A stretch of 64,000 nt of DNA, from contig NZ_JAVIFX010000010.1 of the NCBI RefSeq assembly GCF_031157255.1, positions 1 to 64,000 on the forward strand, written 5' to 3'. How positions within the stretch are numbered: the first letter of the stretch is position 1; each line of letters starts with the position of its first letter. Under the pieces are notes generated by a model. That model had not been told where the DNA came from, made no database searches, and worked only from the letters and a program-made list of their open reading frames with translations. Below are positions 44,116-53,850 of this stretch, piece by piece. The stretch is from Bradyrhizobium sp. LHD-71. GTDB lineage: Bacteria > Pseudomonadota > Alphaproteobacteria > Rhizobiales > Xanthobacteraceae. The translations under genes and the position numbers were made by a program.

Positions 44116-45564
44116 GTGGCATCTTCTCGCCATCGGATGAACTTGGCCGTCATGGAGCAACAGGCACAGCCGCAGCCTGCCAGGTCGCTACCGGTTGACC
44201 GGTTGCGCGACTATTTGCGGCAGCTCGCACCGGCCGCACGAACGCTTCTGATGCGTGAGTACGAGCGGGCGCTGGAGCGCGGCGACGACGTAGCAGTTGC
44301 GAGCTTCGTTCTCGGCGAGCTGCGCAGGATGAACCGCGTTGACGACGTCAACGACCGTTCACGCGCTGAAAGCGTCGCGCGACAGGTATTTGCCTGTCTC
44401 GATCCCTTTCTGACCGACGATGATGGGCCGCGTCCTGGTCAGGTCCGCCGCGCATCGCTGGAGCCGGCGTGGCTGTGGCTGAGCAAGACCGTCATTGTCG
44501 ACGCGGCAGCAGCGCTTGAAAACAGCCTGTCGGCCAGCGTCGACACGGACCAGGCGATCCGCAAATTTCAGATCGCTGCAGCCGAGGCGATCGCTGTGGC
44601 AGCATCGCATGTAACCCGGGACCACGACCGCATCCGCGGTCTGGCGCGTGTCGGGTCGCCTTCGGCGGTGGAGGATCTCCCCGTCATCGGCGTCATCTTT
44701 GCCAATCGCGAAGCGCTCGACACCTTCCATGCGCGCCTGCCGAAGATCATTCGCACCTTCGCCGAGACCCAGATCGCGTCGGTGACGGGACATCTGACTC
44801 AGTTTCCTTCCCTGCAGAGACCGGATGTTCTGCCAATGGCGCTGTCGCTGCTGATGCAGCGGCTGATATCTCCCTGGCGGATCATCCGCCTTGCGATCAG
44901 CATTGTCGGGTCAGACGAAGAGGGCCGCATCGCCAGTTCGCCGTTCGGCATCGCCGTTTCGATGGCCCTGGAAGGGCTCGGCCGCCTTGTCGACGAACTT
45001 CGCATTGATATCAGGCGCGGCCAGTTCGGTCGAAGCGCACATCACCTGAAGACATTGCATGATGGACTGCGCGATCTGCGAACCGAGCTCGACACGCGCC
45101 CGGATTCTCAATGGGGGCGCCAGCTTTCGGCGATTCGTACAGATGTGTCGGATGCGCTGACGTCAGAGATCGAAAGCGTCCCCGGCCGCGTGCGCCGGCT
45201 GCTGCGCCAGCGTCCGGACAAGGACATCATCGCCGGTGCGAAGCTCGATCCGTCGGAGATCGATGAAACCTCCGCGCTGGTCGACTTCGTTGCGGCCTGC
45301 CGCAACTACGCGAGTGAGCTCGCGATCAACGAAGTGACGCTGAGGGCGCATTCCGACGTGCAGCATTACGTGGAGACGGCCACCGAGGCGCTGGTCGAGT
45401 CGCTGCGCACAGGCGACGGTCGTATCCGCGCCTTTCGCCAGGTCCAGACCGAGACTGCGATCCGGTTTTGCGAGTCGATCTTTGGCCACGAGTATGCGTC
45501 GCTGATGACGAAGGCCGCGGAAGTCGCGCTCAACGGAGAGCGCAAGACCCAGAAAACTGGTTGA
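44116..45564 (+). CDS. Unrecognised 482-residue helical protein
   Basis: GTG 44116 gives 482 residues; ATG 44137 or 44152 are plausible starts. No signal peptide, membrane helix or catalytic motif. The sequence is almost all helix with evenly spread charge: an N-terminal LPVDRLRDYLRQLAPAARTLLMREYERALERGDD, a middle VIGVIFANREALDTFHARLPKIIRTFAE region, and a C-terminal HYVETATEALVESLRTGDGRIRAF. It is clearly coding by codon use and lies between envelope-regulation genes and ccmI on the same strand. I cannot assign a family; it may be an alphaproteobacteria-restricted cytosolic protein. Confidence 0.8.
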   Translation: MASSRHRMNLAVMEQQAQPQPARSLPVDRLRDYLRQLAPAARTLLMREYERALERGDDVAVASFVLGELRRMNRVDDVNDRSRAESVARQVFACLDPFLTDDDGPRPGQVRRASLEPAWLWLSKTVIVDAAAALENSLSASVDTDQAIRKFQIAAAEAIAVAASHVTRDHDRIRGLARVGSPSAVEDLPVIGVIFANREALDTFHARLPKIIRTFAETQIASVTGHLTQFPSLQRPDVLPMALSLLMQRLISPWRIIRLAISIVGSDEEGRIASSPFGIAVSMALEGLGRLVDELRIDIRRGQFGRSAHHLKTLHDGLRDLRTELDTRPDSQWGRQLSAIRTDVSDALTSEIESVPGRVRRLLRQRPDKDIIAGAKLDPSEIDETSALVDFVAACRNYASELAINEVTLRAHSDVQHYVETATEALVESLRTGDGRIRAFRQVQTETAIRFCESIFGHEYASLMTKAAEVALNGERKTQKTG

Positions 45565-45690
45565 TTCCAAGCCTTTAGGGCCAGGAAATCTCCCAAAATC
45601 GTCAATTGCATGGGCCGGGCGGCCGTGGTGTAAACCTGCCGTTCGCTGCAGCCGAAAGGGCTACCTGAGGCAGCTTTGCCGGAATCTGAC

Positions 45691-46788
45691 ATGTCGCTGT
45701 GGTTCGTTCTTGCGCTGATGACCGCCGCCGCAGTTTTTGCGGTGCTGTGGCCGCTCGGCCGGTCGCCGCGGCTGCGCGGCGGCGATGAGGCGGCAATCTA
45801 TAAGGATCAGCTCGCCGAGATCGCGCGAGACCAGTCAGCCGGGCTGATTTCTGCCGAGGATGCGGCGGCGGCCGAACTCGAGATCTCGCGGCGCCTTTTG
45901 TCGTCCGCAAAGGCCGACAGCGACGTGCCTGCGGCGTCTCATCTTTATGTCCGTCGCACGGTGGCCGTGCTGGCGCTCGTGGGTTTGCCGCTGCTGGCGG
46001 GCGCCCTGTACCTGCGGCAGGGCTCGCCCACGCTTGAGGATGTTCCGCTCGCTGCCCGTGCGACGGTTCCCCCTGCATCAGCATCGCTCGAAACGCTGGT
46101 GGCCCAGGTCGAGACGCATCTGGAGAAAAATCCGAAGGACGGCCGCGGGTGGGAGGTGCTGGCGCCGGTGCTGCTCAAGCTTGGACGCGCCGACGATGCG
46201 GTCCGGGCATGGCGCAATTCCCTTCAGTACAATGGCGAGACGGCTGCGCGACGTGCCGACCTTGGCGAAGCCATCGCAGCGGCCGCCGGTGGCGTCATCA
46301 CTGCTGAGGCCAACACGGAATTCGAGCACGCACTGGCGCTGGATCCGAATGAGGTGAAGGCGCGACACTTCACGGCGGTCGCGGCCCAACAGGACGGCAG
46401 GTCCGAGCAGGCGCGCGCGATCTGGCGCGATATGTTGACGAAGGCGCCTGAAAATGCGCCGTGGCGGCCGCTGGTCGTGCGCGCGCTGGCGCAACTCGGC
46501 GGGGTCGCACCCGAGCTTCCCGGCGACGTCGCCGCCGCGTCGAAGGACATGACGCCGACACAGCGCGCGGAAATGATCGGCGGTATGGTCGAGCGGCTCG
46601 CCACGCGCTTGAAGCAGAATGGCGATGATGTCGAGGGGTGGCTGCGGCTGGTTCGCGCGTATCTTGTGCTTGGACAGACCGACAAGGCGAAACAGGCGAT
46701 CGCCGACGCGCGGCAGGCGACCGGAAACAGTCCGGATCGTTTGCGCGCCCTGAATGATGCCTTGAAGGATCTGGGACTTGAAGGTTAG
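45691..46788 (+). CDS. ccmI: Cytochrome c maturation protein CcmI (CycH)
   Basis: 365 residues from ATG 45691. Two N-terminal membrane helices (about 1-20 and 90-110) enclose a cytoplasmic loop with the CcmI hallmark YKDQLAEIARDQSAGLISAEDAAAAELEISRRLL. The periplasmic part holds TPR repeats (GWEVLAPVLLKLGRADDAVRAWRNSLQ; GWLRLVRAYLVLGQTDKAKQAI). It chaperones apocytochrome c to the CcmF/CcmH haem ligase. First gene of ccmI-E-F-H. Confidence 0.95.
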   Translation: MSLWFVLALMTAAAVFAVLWPLGRSPRLRGGDEAAIYKDQLAEIARDQSAGLISAEDAAAAELEISRRLLSSAKADSDVPAASHLYVRRTVAVLALVGLPLLAGALYLRQGSPTLEDVPLAARATVPPASASLETLVAQVETHLEKNPKDGRGWEVLAPVLLKLGRADDAVRAWRNSLQYNGETAARRADLGEAIAAAAGGVITAEANTEFEHALALDPNEVKARHFTAVAAQQDGRSEQARAIWRDMLTKAPENAPWRPLVVRALAQLGGVAPELPGDVAAASKDMTPTQRAEMIGGMVERLATRLKQNGDDVEGWLRLVRAYLVLGQTDKAKQAIADARQATGNSPDRLRALNDALKDLGLEG

Positions 46789-46794
46789 GCCGGC

Positions 46795-47280
46795 ATGACG
46801 AGAAAGCAACGACGGCTCGTTCTCATCGGCAGTGCGCTGACGGTGCTGGCTATTGCGGCAGCGCTCGTTCTCAACGCTTTGCGCGACTCGATCGTATTCT
46901 TCTCGACGCCGAGCATGGCGGCGGAGAAAAGCATACCTCCAGGCCAGCGCTTCAGGCTCGGCGGGCTGGTGCAGGCCGGGTCGCTCGAACGGGGTAAGCA
47001 ATTGCAGGTGAAGTTCGTCGTCACCGACGGCAATGCATCGCTGCCCGTTATGTTCACGGGAATCCTGCCTGACCTGTTTCGCGAGGGGCAGGGCGTGATC
47101 TCGGAAGGCGCGCTGGACGCGGCAGGCGTGTTCAAGGCCGATACCGTGCTTGCCAAGCATGACGAGACCTACATGCCGAAGGATGTCGCCGACGCGCTGA
47201 AGAAGCAGGGGCACTGGAAGGACGAGAGCGCACAGCAGCAGAACGCCGCAGGCGCCAAGGCCGCCACCTCCGTCCGATGA
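46795..47280 (+). CDS. ccmE: Cytochrome c maturation haem chaperone CcmE (CycJ)
   Basis: 161 residues. An N-terminal membrane anchor (about 8-29) precedes the OB-fold haem chaperone domain ([41 protein letters not shown]). His122 in [10 protein letters not shown] is the haem-attachment residue, with Tyr126 as the axial ligand. Six bp after ccmI and overlapping ccmF by four bases. Confidence 0.97.
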   Translation: MTRKQRRLVLIGSALTVLAIAAALVLNALRDSIVFFSTPSMAAEKSIPPGQRFRLGGLVQAGSLERGKQLQVKFVVTDGNASLPVMFTGILPDLFREGQGVISEGALDAAGVFKADTVLAKHDETYMPKDVADALKKQGHWKDESAQQQNAAGAKAATSVR

Positions 47281-49259
47281 TTGCCGAAGCAGGACATTAC
47301 GCGCTCGCTCTCGCACTGGCGCTCGCGCTGGTGCAATCGATCGTGCCTGTGATCGGGGCGCGGCTCGGCGATCCAAGACTGATGGGCGTCGCCGCATCGA
47401 CTTCCATCGGCCAATTCGCCTTCGTTCTGTTCGCCTTCGGCGTGCTGACGACCGCCTATGTCGTCTCGGACTTTTCCGTCGTCAACGTGTACGAGAATTC
47501 GCATTCGGCGAAGCCGCTGATCTACAAGATCACGGGTGTCTGGGGCAACCACGAAGGCTCGATGCTGCTGTGGGTCTTGATCCTGGCGCTGTTCAGCGCG
47601 CTGGTCGCGATCTTCGGCACGAACCTGCCGCTCGTGCTGCGCTCGCTGGTGCTCGCCGTGCAGGGATGGATCGCCAGTGCGTTCTATCTGTTCATTCTGT
47701 TTACATCGAATCCGTTTCTGCGCATCGCCGATCCGCCGATCGAGGGCCGGGACCTCAATCCGGTGCTGCAGGATATTGGTCTCGCAGTGCATCCGCCGCT
47801 GCTCTATCTCGGTTACGTCGGATTTTCGGTCTCGTTTTCCTTCGCGATCGCGGCGCTGATCGAAGGCCGGATCGGCGCGGCGTGGGCGCGCTGGGTGCGG
47901 CCCTGGACATTGCTCGCCTGGGTCTTTCTGACGCTTGGCATCGCCATGGGCTCGTACTGGGCCTACTACGAGCTCGGCTGGGGCGGATGGTGGTTCTGGG
48001 ACCCCGTCGAGAACGCGTCGCTGATGCCCTGGCTCGCCGGCACAGCGCTGCTGCATTCGGCTGTGGTCATGGAGAAGCGGAACGCGCTGAAGGTCTGGAC
48101 CATTTTGCTGGCCATCCTGACGTTCTCACTATCGCTGCTCGGCACGTTCCTTGTGCGCTCCGGCGTGCTCACATCGGTGCACACCTTTGCCAGCGACCCG
48201 ACACGTGGCGTGTTCATCCTCGCAATCCTTTGCGTTTTCATTGGCGGCAGCCTGGCCCTCTATGCGTGGCGTGCGCCGTCGCTCACGCAGGGCGGATTAT
48301 TCGCGCCGATCTCGCGCGAAGGCGCGCTCGTGCTCAACAACCTGCTGCTGACCACCGCCTGCGCCACCGTTTTCGTCGGAACGCTGTATCCGCTCGTGCT
48401 GGAAACGCTGACCTCGGAAAAGATTTCGGTCGGCGCGCCGTTCTTCAATCTCACTTTCGGCCCGTTGTTCGTGCCGCTGCTGCTCGCGGTTCCGTTCGGT
48501 CCGCTGCTGGCCTGGAAGCGCGGCGACCTGTTGGCGGCGGCGCAGCGGCTGATGTTTGCGGGTCTCTGTGCCCTGCTGGCATTGGCGCTCCTGATGGCAT
48601 GGACCGGAGCGGGTGCGGTGCTGGCACCCTTGGCGATCGCTCTCGCCGTGTTCGTGATCGTCGGCGCAATGTCCGATCTCATCGAGAAGACCGGCGCATT
48701 GCGGCTTGCGCCGCAGATTTCGCTGCGGCGGGCTGCGGGCCTGCCGCGCTCGACCTGGGGTACGGCGTTCGCTCATGCCGGTCTCGGCGTGGCGTTGCTC
48801 GGGATCGTCTGCGAGACCACGTGGAACAGCGAGCGCATCGCTGCCATCAAGCCCGGCGACGTGGTCGCCGTCGCCGGCTACCAGGTCAAGCTCGAAAACG
48901 TTGTCCAGCGCCAGGGTCCGAACTACCGCGAACAGGTCGCGCGTTTTTCGATTCTGCGCGATGGCCAGCCGATCGCGACGTTGTCGCCATCAAAGCGGGC
49001 ATTCTCCGCGCGCGGTTCGTCCACCACTGAAGCGGCGCTGCTGACACGTGGGCTCAGCCAGCTCTACATCTCGCTCGGCGACCAGAGTGCAGACGGCTCG
49101 ATTTCCGTTCGGCTCTATTACAAGCCGCTGGTGGTGCTGATCTGGTTCGGCGCTGTCATGATGGCGTTCGGTGGTCTTCTGTCCCTGTCCGATCGCAGGT
49201 TGCGCGTTGGTGCGCCGAAGCCAGCGCGTCCTGCGCGATCACTACAGCCGGCGGAGTAA
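47277..49259 (+). CDS. ccmF: Haem lyase subunit CcmF (CycK)
   Basis: 660 residues with about 15 membrane helices. The WWD haem-handling motif is [20 protein letters not shown]; conserved His residues flank it ([11 protein letters not shown] and [12 protein letters not shown]). It ligates haem from CcmE to CxxCH motifs of apocytochromes together with CcmH and CcmI. ATG overlaps the ccmE stop (ATGA). Confidence 0.97.
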   Translation: MIAEAGHYALALALALALVQSIVPVIGARLGDPRLMGVAASTSIGQFAFVLFAFGVLTTAYVVSDFSVVNVYENSHSAKPLIYKITGVWGNHEGSMLLWVLILALFSALVAIFGTNLPLVLRSLVLAVQGWIASAFYLFILFTSNPFLRIADPPIEGRDLNPVLQDIGLAVHPPLLYLGYVGFSVSFSFAIAALIEGRIGAAWARWVRPWTLLAWVFLTLGIAMGSYWAYYELGWGGWWFWDPVENASLMPWLAGTALLHSAVVMEKRNALKVWTILLAILTFSLSLLGTFLVRSGVLTSVHTFASDPTRGVFILAILCVFIGGSLALYAWRAPSLTQGGLFAPISREGALVLNNLLLTTACATVFVGTLYPLVLETLTSEKISVGAPFFNLTFGPLFVPLLLAVPFGPLLAWKRGDLLAAAQRLMFAGLCALLALALLMAWTGAGAVLAPLAIALAVFVIVGAMSDLIEKTGALRLAPQISLRRAAGLPRSTWGTAFAHAGLGVALLGIVCETTWNSERIAAIKPGDVVAVAGYQVKLENVVQRQGPNYREQVARFSILRDGQPIATLSPSKRAFSARGSSTTEAALLTRGLSQLYISLGDQSADGSISVRLYYKPLVVLIWFGAVMMAFGGLLSLSDRRLRVGAPKPARPARSLQPAE

Positions 49260-49261
49260 GC

Positions 49262-49810
49262 ATGAGCTTTCGACGCGCTGTTCAGCATCTGCTCGTCGCT
49301 GCGCTCGTTGTCTGCGGCTCGCATGCGCTTGCGGTCCAGCCGGACGAGGTCATGCGCGATCCGGCGCAGGAGGCGAGGGCGCGCGCCCTGTCGCGCGAAC
49401 TGCGCTGCATGGTTTGCCAGAACCAGTCGATCGACGACTCCGATGCGCCGCTTGCCCGCGATCTGCGTCTGTTGGTGCGCGAACGGATCGGTGCGGGCGA
49501 CACCGACGCGCAGGTGATCGATTTTCTGGTCGCACGTTATGGCGCGTTCGTTCTGCTGAAACCTCGGTTTGAAGCGCAGACCCTCGTGTTGTGGCTGCTG
49601 CCGCCACTGGTCCTCGGTATCGGCGCGATCCTGCTGCTGGTTGGGGCCCGCCGCCGGCACGCGAAAGGCGATCGGACCGGTGAGGCCGCGCCGCTCAGTT
49701 CCGAAGAGCAGAAACAGCTCGAGGAACTCCTCGGGAACAAGGACCTTTCGGCATCGTCCGGTGCCGCACCAGACGGGCGCGCCGAGAGCGGCGCCATTAC
49801 AAAAGTTTAA
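49262..49810 (+). CDS. ccmH: Cytochrome c maturation protein CcmH (CycL)
   Basis: 182 residues. Signal peptide of about 24 residues, then [14 protein letters not shown] with the redox pair Cys49/Cys52 that reduces apocytochrome thiols, and a C-terminal membrane helix ([19 protein letters not shown]). Two bases after ccmF. The rest of the Ccm system (CcmABCDG) is not in the window, which is usual for rhizobia where it forms a second locus. Confidence 0.96.
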   Translation: MSFRRAVQHLLVAALVVCGSHALAVQPDEVMRDPAQEARARALSRELRCMVCQNQSIDDSDAPLARDLRLLVRERIGAGDTDAQVIDFLVARYGAFVLLKPRFEAQTLVLWLLPPLVLGIGAILLLVGARRRHAKGDRTGEAAPLSSEEQKQLEELLGNKDLSASSGAAPDGRAESGAITKV

Positions 49811-49900
49811 TCTGCCCGAAACTGCACGGTAAGCCGCAAGCCCCCATGTTGAGCGCCACGGCGAATGGCGCCGACGAGATTCGAATTGGAGACGCTTGCG

Positions 49901-51466
49901 ATGACTGGTGAAGTTGACCGCTCTTCCCCCCAGGCACACAAGACCCGCCCGCTGCTTGCCCTGCGCAAATTCGCGCTGATGGCATCCGTCGTCGGCGGCC
50001 TTGGCGCCGCCACGTATGGCCTTATGCCGGCATTCCAGCCCGGTGACCTTTTCTCGACACCTGCGCAGGCGCAGGTGGATCAAGCCGTTCGTCATGTTCA
50101 GCAGCCGGTCGGCTTTGCTGACATCGTCGAGCGCGTGAAGCCGTCGGTGATCTCGGTGCGAGTCAAGGCAGCCGAAAAGCCGGTGGCGGAAAACAGCGAC
50201 GACTCGCCGTTCCCGCCGAACTCGCCGATGGAGCGCTTCTTCCGCCGCTTTGGCGGGCCTGACGGGTTCCCCGGATCGCGCGGTCCGCGCGGCCGTGGGC
50301 CGATCAGCGGGCAGGGGTCCGGCTTTTTCATTTCCGCTGACGGATATGCGGTGACCAACAATCACGTGGTCGACGGCGCCGAGAGCGTCGAAGTCGCGAC
50401 CGACGACGGCAAGACTTATCCGGCCAAGGTGATCGGCACCGATCCGCGCACCGACCTGGCGCTGATCAAGGTGGAAGGCCGCACGGACTTTCCGTTTGCC
50501 AAGTTGTCCGAGACGCAGCCGCGGATCGGCGACTGGGTGCTGGCGGTCGGCAATCCGTTCGGCCTTGGCGGAACGGTGACGGCCGGCATCGTCTCGGCGC
50601 GTGGCCGCGACATCGGCAACGGCCCGTATGACGACTTCATCCAGATCGATGCGCCGGTGAACAAGGGTAACTCCGGCGGTCCGGCATTCGACACGCAGGG
50701 CGAGGTCGTTGGCGTCAACACGGCGATCTTCTCGCCGTCCGGCGGCAGCGTCGGCATTGCGTTCTCGATCCCGTCGTCCACTGTGAAGTCGGTGGTGGCC
50801 CAGCTCAAGGACAAGGGCACGGTCAGCCGTGGCTGGATCGGCATTCAGATTCAGCCGGTGACGGCCGACATCGCCGACAGCCTTGGCTTGAAGAAGGCCG
50901 AAGGCGCTCTGGTCGCCGAGCCTCAGGCGAACAGCCCGGCCACCAAGGCGGGTATCGTCTCGGGTGACATCATCACCGGGGTGAACGGCCAGCCGGTTCA
51001 TGATGCGCGGGAGCTCTCCCGCACGATCGGCGGTATGGCGCCCGGCACCAACGTCAAGCTCGACCTCCTGCAGAAGGGGCAGGAGAAGAAGACGGTGGAG
51101 CTTACGCTCGGCGAGTTGCCGAACCAGCGCGAAGCGCGCGCGGCGGTTGAAAGCGACCGCGGCCGCCCGCAGCGCGGTGCCGAGCTCGGACGGCTTGGCA
51201 TGACTGTTGCGCCTGCGAACAGCGTTGCGGGCGCCGGCAAGGAAGGCGTCGTCGTGACCGAGGTCGAACGCGGCAGCCCCGCGGCCGAGCGCGGTTTCAA
51301 GGAAGGCGATGTCATCCTTGAGGTCGGCGGCAAGTCCGTAAGCAGCGCCGGTGACGTGCGCGAGGCGATTGTGGCGGCGCGCGGCGACAAGAAAAACACG
51401 GTCCTCATCCGGATCCGGTCCGGCGAGCAGTCGCGGTTTGTCGCAGTCCCATTGGGCCGGGGCTGA
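49901..51466 (+). CDS. degP: DegP/HtrA-family periplasmic serine endoprotease
   Basis: 521 residues from ATG 49901 (GGAG ten bases upstream). Signal/anchor segment around 22-42, cleavage likely near AQA at 56-58. The catalytic triad is His155 (TNNHVVDG), Asp185 (DPRTDLALIKV) and Ser258 (GNSGGPAF). Two PDZ domains follow (GWIGIQIQPVTADIADSLGL onward, and GRLGMTVAPANSVAGAGKEGVVVTEV onward). A Pro/Gly/Arg-rich linker (FGGPDGFPGSRGPRGRGP) precedes the protease domain. Quality control of periplasmic proteins. Strong terminator at 51608-51639 downstream. Confidence 0.96.
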   Translation: MTGEVDRSSPQAHKTRPLLALRKFALMASVVGGLGAATYGLMPAFQPGDLFSTPAQAQVDQAVRHVQQPVGFADIVERVKPSVISVRVKAAEKPVAENSDDSPFPPNSPMERFFRRFGGPDGFPGSRGPRGRGPISGQGSGFFISADGYAVTNNHVVDGAESVEVATDDGKTYPAKVIGTDPRTDLALIKVEGRTDFPFAKLSETQPRIGDWVLAVGNPFGLGGTVTAGIVSARGRDIGNGPYDDFIQIDAPVNKGNSGGPAFDTQGEVVGVNTAIFSPSGGSVGIAFSIPSSTVKSVVAQLKDKGTVSRGWIGIQIQPVTADIADSLGLKKAEGALVAEPQANSPATKAGIVSGDIITGVNGQPVHDARELSRTIGGMAPGTNVKLDLLQKGQEKKTVELTLGELPNQREARAAVESDRGRPQRGAELGRLGMTVAPANSVAGAGKEGVVVTEVERGSPAAERGFKEGDVILEVGGKSVSSAGDVREAIVAARGDKKNTVLIRIRSGEQSRFVAVPLGRG

Positions 51467-51607
51467 GGCCTACCTATATGAGTTTGGGAATGGATCGTCG
51501 GCATAAGTCGCCCCCCGCTGACGGTTCATTCTCGGGGGCGGGCTCATCGCTCGTCCCCACGCTGTGCTTCCGGCGGAATAGAGCCCCCCTCTGTCGGAAG
51601 TTGCGTG

Positions 51608-51639
51608 ACGGGCGGCGAAGCCCCCAATTCGCCGCCCGT
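51608..51639 (+). terminator. Rho-independent terminator after degP
   Basis: A perfect 12-bp stem, ACGGGCGGCGAA / TTCGCCGCCCGT, with an 8-nt loop, followed by TTCCTTTTCCTTTTCC. It is 140 bp after the degP stop and 128 bp before the next regulator, isolating the ccm-degP block from the two-component/glnE operon. Confidence 0.88.
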
Positions 51640-51767
51640 TTCCTTTTCCTTTTCCAATCTGTTCCAACCTGCGCGGAGGCTGCTACCAATCGGCGGCTTG
51701 ATCATATCCGCGCCCTCCGCCATGTTGTCGAAAAATGAAATCAACATCGATTCAAGCTGCGTCCGAT

Positions 51768-52448
51768 ATGCGCCTTTTGATCATCGAAGACGATCGCGAG
51801 TCGGCGGACTATCTCGTGAAAGCATTTCGCGAGGCAGGCCATGTTGCCGATCATGCTGCCGACGGAGAGATCGGGTTGGCGCTTGCCGAAACCGGTGACT
51901 ACGACGTGATGATCGTCGACCGGATGCTGCCGAAGCGCGACGGCCTGTCGGTGATCGGCACGTTGCGCGAGAAAGGCAATCGGACGCCGGCGCTGATCCT
52001 CTCCGCGCTCGGTCAGGTCGACGACCGTGTCAAGGGATTGCGGGCCGGCGGCGACGACTATCTGCCGAAGCCGTATTCGTTCACCGAACTGCTCGCTCGC
52101 GTCGAGGTGTTGTCACGCCGCGGTTCGGGGCCGGCTGAAGAATCCAGCTATCGCGTCGGCGATCTCGAACTGGATCGCCTGTCGCGCCGCGTCGTGCGTG
52201 GTGCAGAAAAGATCGACCTGCAACCGCGCGAATTCCGACTGCTCGAATATCTCATGAAGCACGCGGGCCAGGTCGTGACCCGAACCATGTTGCTCGAGAA
52301 CGTCTGGGATTATCATTTCGATCCCCAGACCAACGTCATCGACGTGCACATCTCGCGCCTGCGCTCGAAGATCGACAAAGGCCACGACAAGCCCTTGCTG
52401 CACACCATTCGCGGCGCCGGTTATATGATCCGTGACGGCCTTCGGTAA
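51768..52448 (+). CDS. OmpR-type response regulator
   Basis: 226 residues from ATG 51768 where the fold starts (MRLLIIEDDRESAD); an ATG at 51735 is open in frame. Asp51 (MIVDRMLPKRDG) is the phospho-acceptor, with SALGQVDDR and LPKPYSF completing the receiver. The winged helix has LQPREFRLLEYLMKHAGQVVTRTMLLENVW and NVIDVHISRLRSKI. It overlaps the kinase gene by 17 bp. By synteny recalled from S. meliloti, this pair sits between degP and glnE. Confidence 0.93.
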   Translation: MRLLIIEDDRESADYLVKAFREAGHVADHAADGEIGLALAETGDYDVMIVDRMLPKRDGLSVIGTLREKGNRTPALILSALGQVDDRVKGLRAGGDDYLPKPYSFTELLARVEVLSRRGSGPAEESSYRVGDLELDRLSRRVVRGAEKIDLQPREFRLLEYLMKHAGQVVTRTMLLENVWDYHFDPQTNVIDVHISRLRSKIDKGHDKPLLHTIRGAGYMIRDGLR

Positions 52449-53850
52449 ACTGATACGGACAACAGCGTTTCGTCTGACGCTGGTTTATCTGCTGCTTTTC
52501 GTTCTGTTTGCGCTCACGCTGGTCGGCTATTTCGCCTGGAATACGCGCCGTCTCGTCACCGAGCAGATCAGCGAGACGGTGGTGTCCGAGACCAACGAGC
52601 TGATCGAGCGCTTTGAAAGCAACGGTCTGCGCGGCCTGGTGACGGCGGTGGAGAACCGCGCGCTGCGTCCCGGCTCAAACCTCTATCTGGTCGCGACCCC
52701 GGCCGGCCAGGGCGTCGCCGGCAATGTCGGCTCGCTCGAACCCGGCGTGCTCGACCGGTCCGGCTGGGCGGAGACGAGCTACCGTCGACTCGAAGAGACG
52801 GACGTTGCCGAGCATCGCGCCCTGGTGCGGGTGACGCAGTTGTCCGGCGGCTTTCGCCTGCTTGTCGGCCGCGATCTTGAGGAGCGCCGACGCGTGTTCG
52901 GCGTGGTCGCCGCTGCGGCGCAATGGTCTTTCCTGGTTGTGATCGTGCTGGGACTTGGCGGCGGCGTGCTGGTCGCGCGGCGCGTGCTGACGCGTATCGA
53001 CGCAATGACCGGCACCACCCAGCGCATCATGGCCGGTGATTTGAGCGAACGGCTTCCGATCGGGCGCAGCGGCGACGAACTCGATCGGCTTGCGGGAAAT
53101 CTGAATGCCATGCTGGAGCGTATCGAAGCGCTCATGCGCGGATTGCAGGAGGTGTCCGACAACATCGCCCACGACCTGAAGACGCCGCTGACGCGCATGC
53201 GCAATCGTGCAGAGGAGGCACTGGCCAAGTCCGGCAACGAGGCGGACTACCGCGCGGCGCTCGAGCGGACCATAGACGAGTCCGACGCGCTGATACGGAC
53301 GTTCAATGCGCTGCTGATGATCGCGCGGGCCGAATCGGGCCAGGCGCGGGGTGATATGAGCGACTTCGACGCCGCCGACGTGGCGCACGGGATCCACGAG
53401 CTCTATGAGCCCCTGGCTGAAGATGACGGCCTGACGCTGTCGGTGGAGGCCATATCGGCGCCGCTGCATGGCAACCGTGAGCTCATCAGCCAGGCGCTCG
53501 CCAATCTCGTGGAGAATGCCATCAAGTACGGCAAGCCGCCGGCCGACCGGGCTGCCAGTGAGGCGCAGGGGACGGACATCGTCATCCGGTCCGAGCTCGA
53601 GGGCGACACGGTCCTGCTGGGCGTGGCCGACCACGGACCCGGGATTCCCGCGGAGGACCGCGCCCGCGCCGTAGAGCGTTTCGTGCGGCTCGAGGCCAGC
53701 CGGACGCTGCCCGGTTCAGGGCTGGGCTTGAGTCTGGCGTCGGCTGTCGCCACGTTGCATGGTGGCGGCCTGCGACTCAGCGACAATCACCCCGGGCTGC
53801 GCGCAACACTTGTTCTTCCTCGACGGGGTGCGGAACAAAAGATCGCATGA
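52432..53850 (+). CDS. EnvZ/QseC-type sensor histidine kinase
   Basis: 472 residues, GTG start inside the end of the regulator gene. Membrane helices at about 11-33 and 160-185 flank a periplasmic sensor region; HAMP (RRVLTRIDAMTGTTQRIMAGDLSERLP) leads to HisKA with VSDNIAHDLKTPLTRMRNR (His247) and HATPase_c (LANLVENAIKYG, ADHGPGIPAEDR, GSGLGLSLASAV). The stop overlaps glnE by four bases (ATGA), so kinase and GlnE are translationally coupled. Confidence 0.93.
   Translation: MTAFGKLIRTTAFRLTLVYLLLFVLFALTLVGYFAWNTRRLVTEQISETVVSETNELIERFESNGLRGLVTAVENRALRPGSNLYLVATPAGQGVAGNVGSLEPGVLDRSGWAETSYRRLEETDVAEHRALVRVTQLSGGFRLLVGRDLEERRRVFGVVAAAAQWSFLVVIVLGLGGGVLVARRVLTRIDAMTGTTQRIMAGDLSERLPIGRSGDELDRLAGNLNAMLERIEALMRGLQEVSDNIAHDLKTPLTRMRNRAEEALAKSGNEADYRAALERTIDESDALIRTFNALLMIARAESGQARGDMSDFDAADVAHGIHELYEPLAEDDGLTLSVEAISAPLHGNRELISQALANLVENAIKYGKPPADRAASEAQGTDIVIRSELEGDTVLLGVADHGPGIPAEDRARAVERFVRLEASRTLPGSGLGLSLASAVATLHGGGLRLSDNHPGLRATLVLPRRGAEQKIA

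Noticed and set aside
49118-51001. Long minus-strand open frame opposite ccmH and degP
   Set aside because: A shadow of GC-rich plus-strand coding sequence; Arg/His-rich translation without domains, while the plus strand has clear CcmH and DegP motifs.
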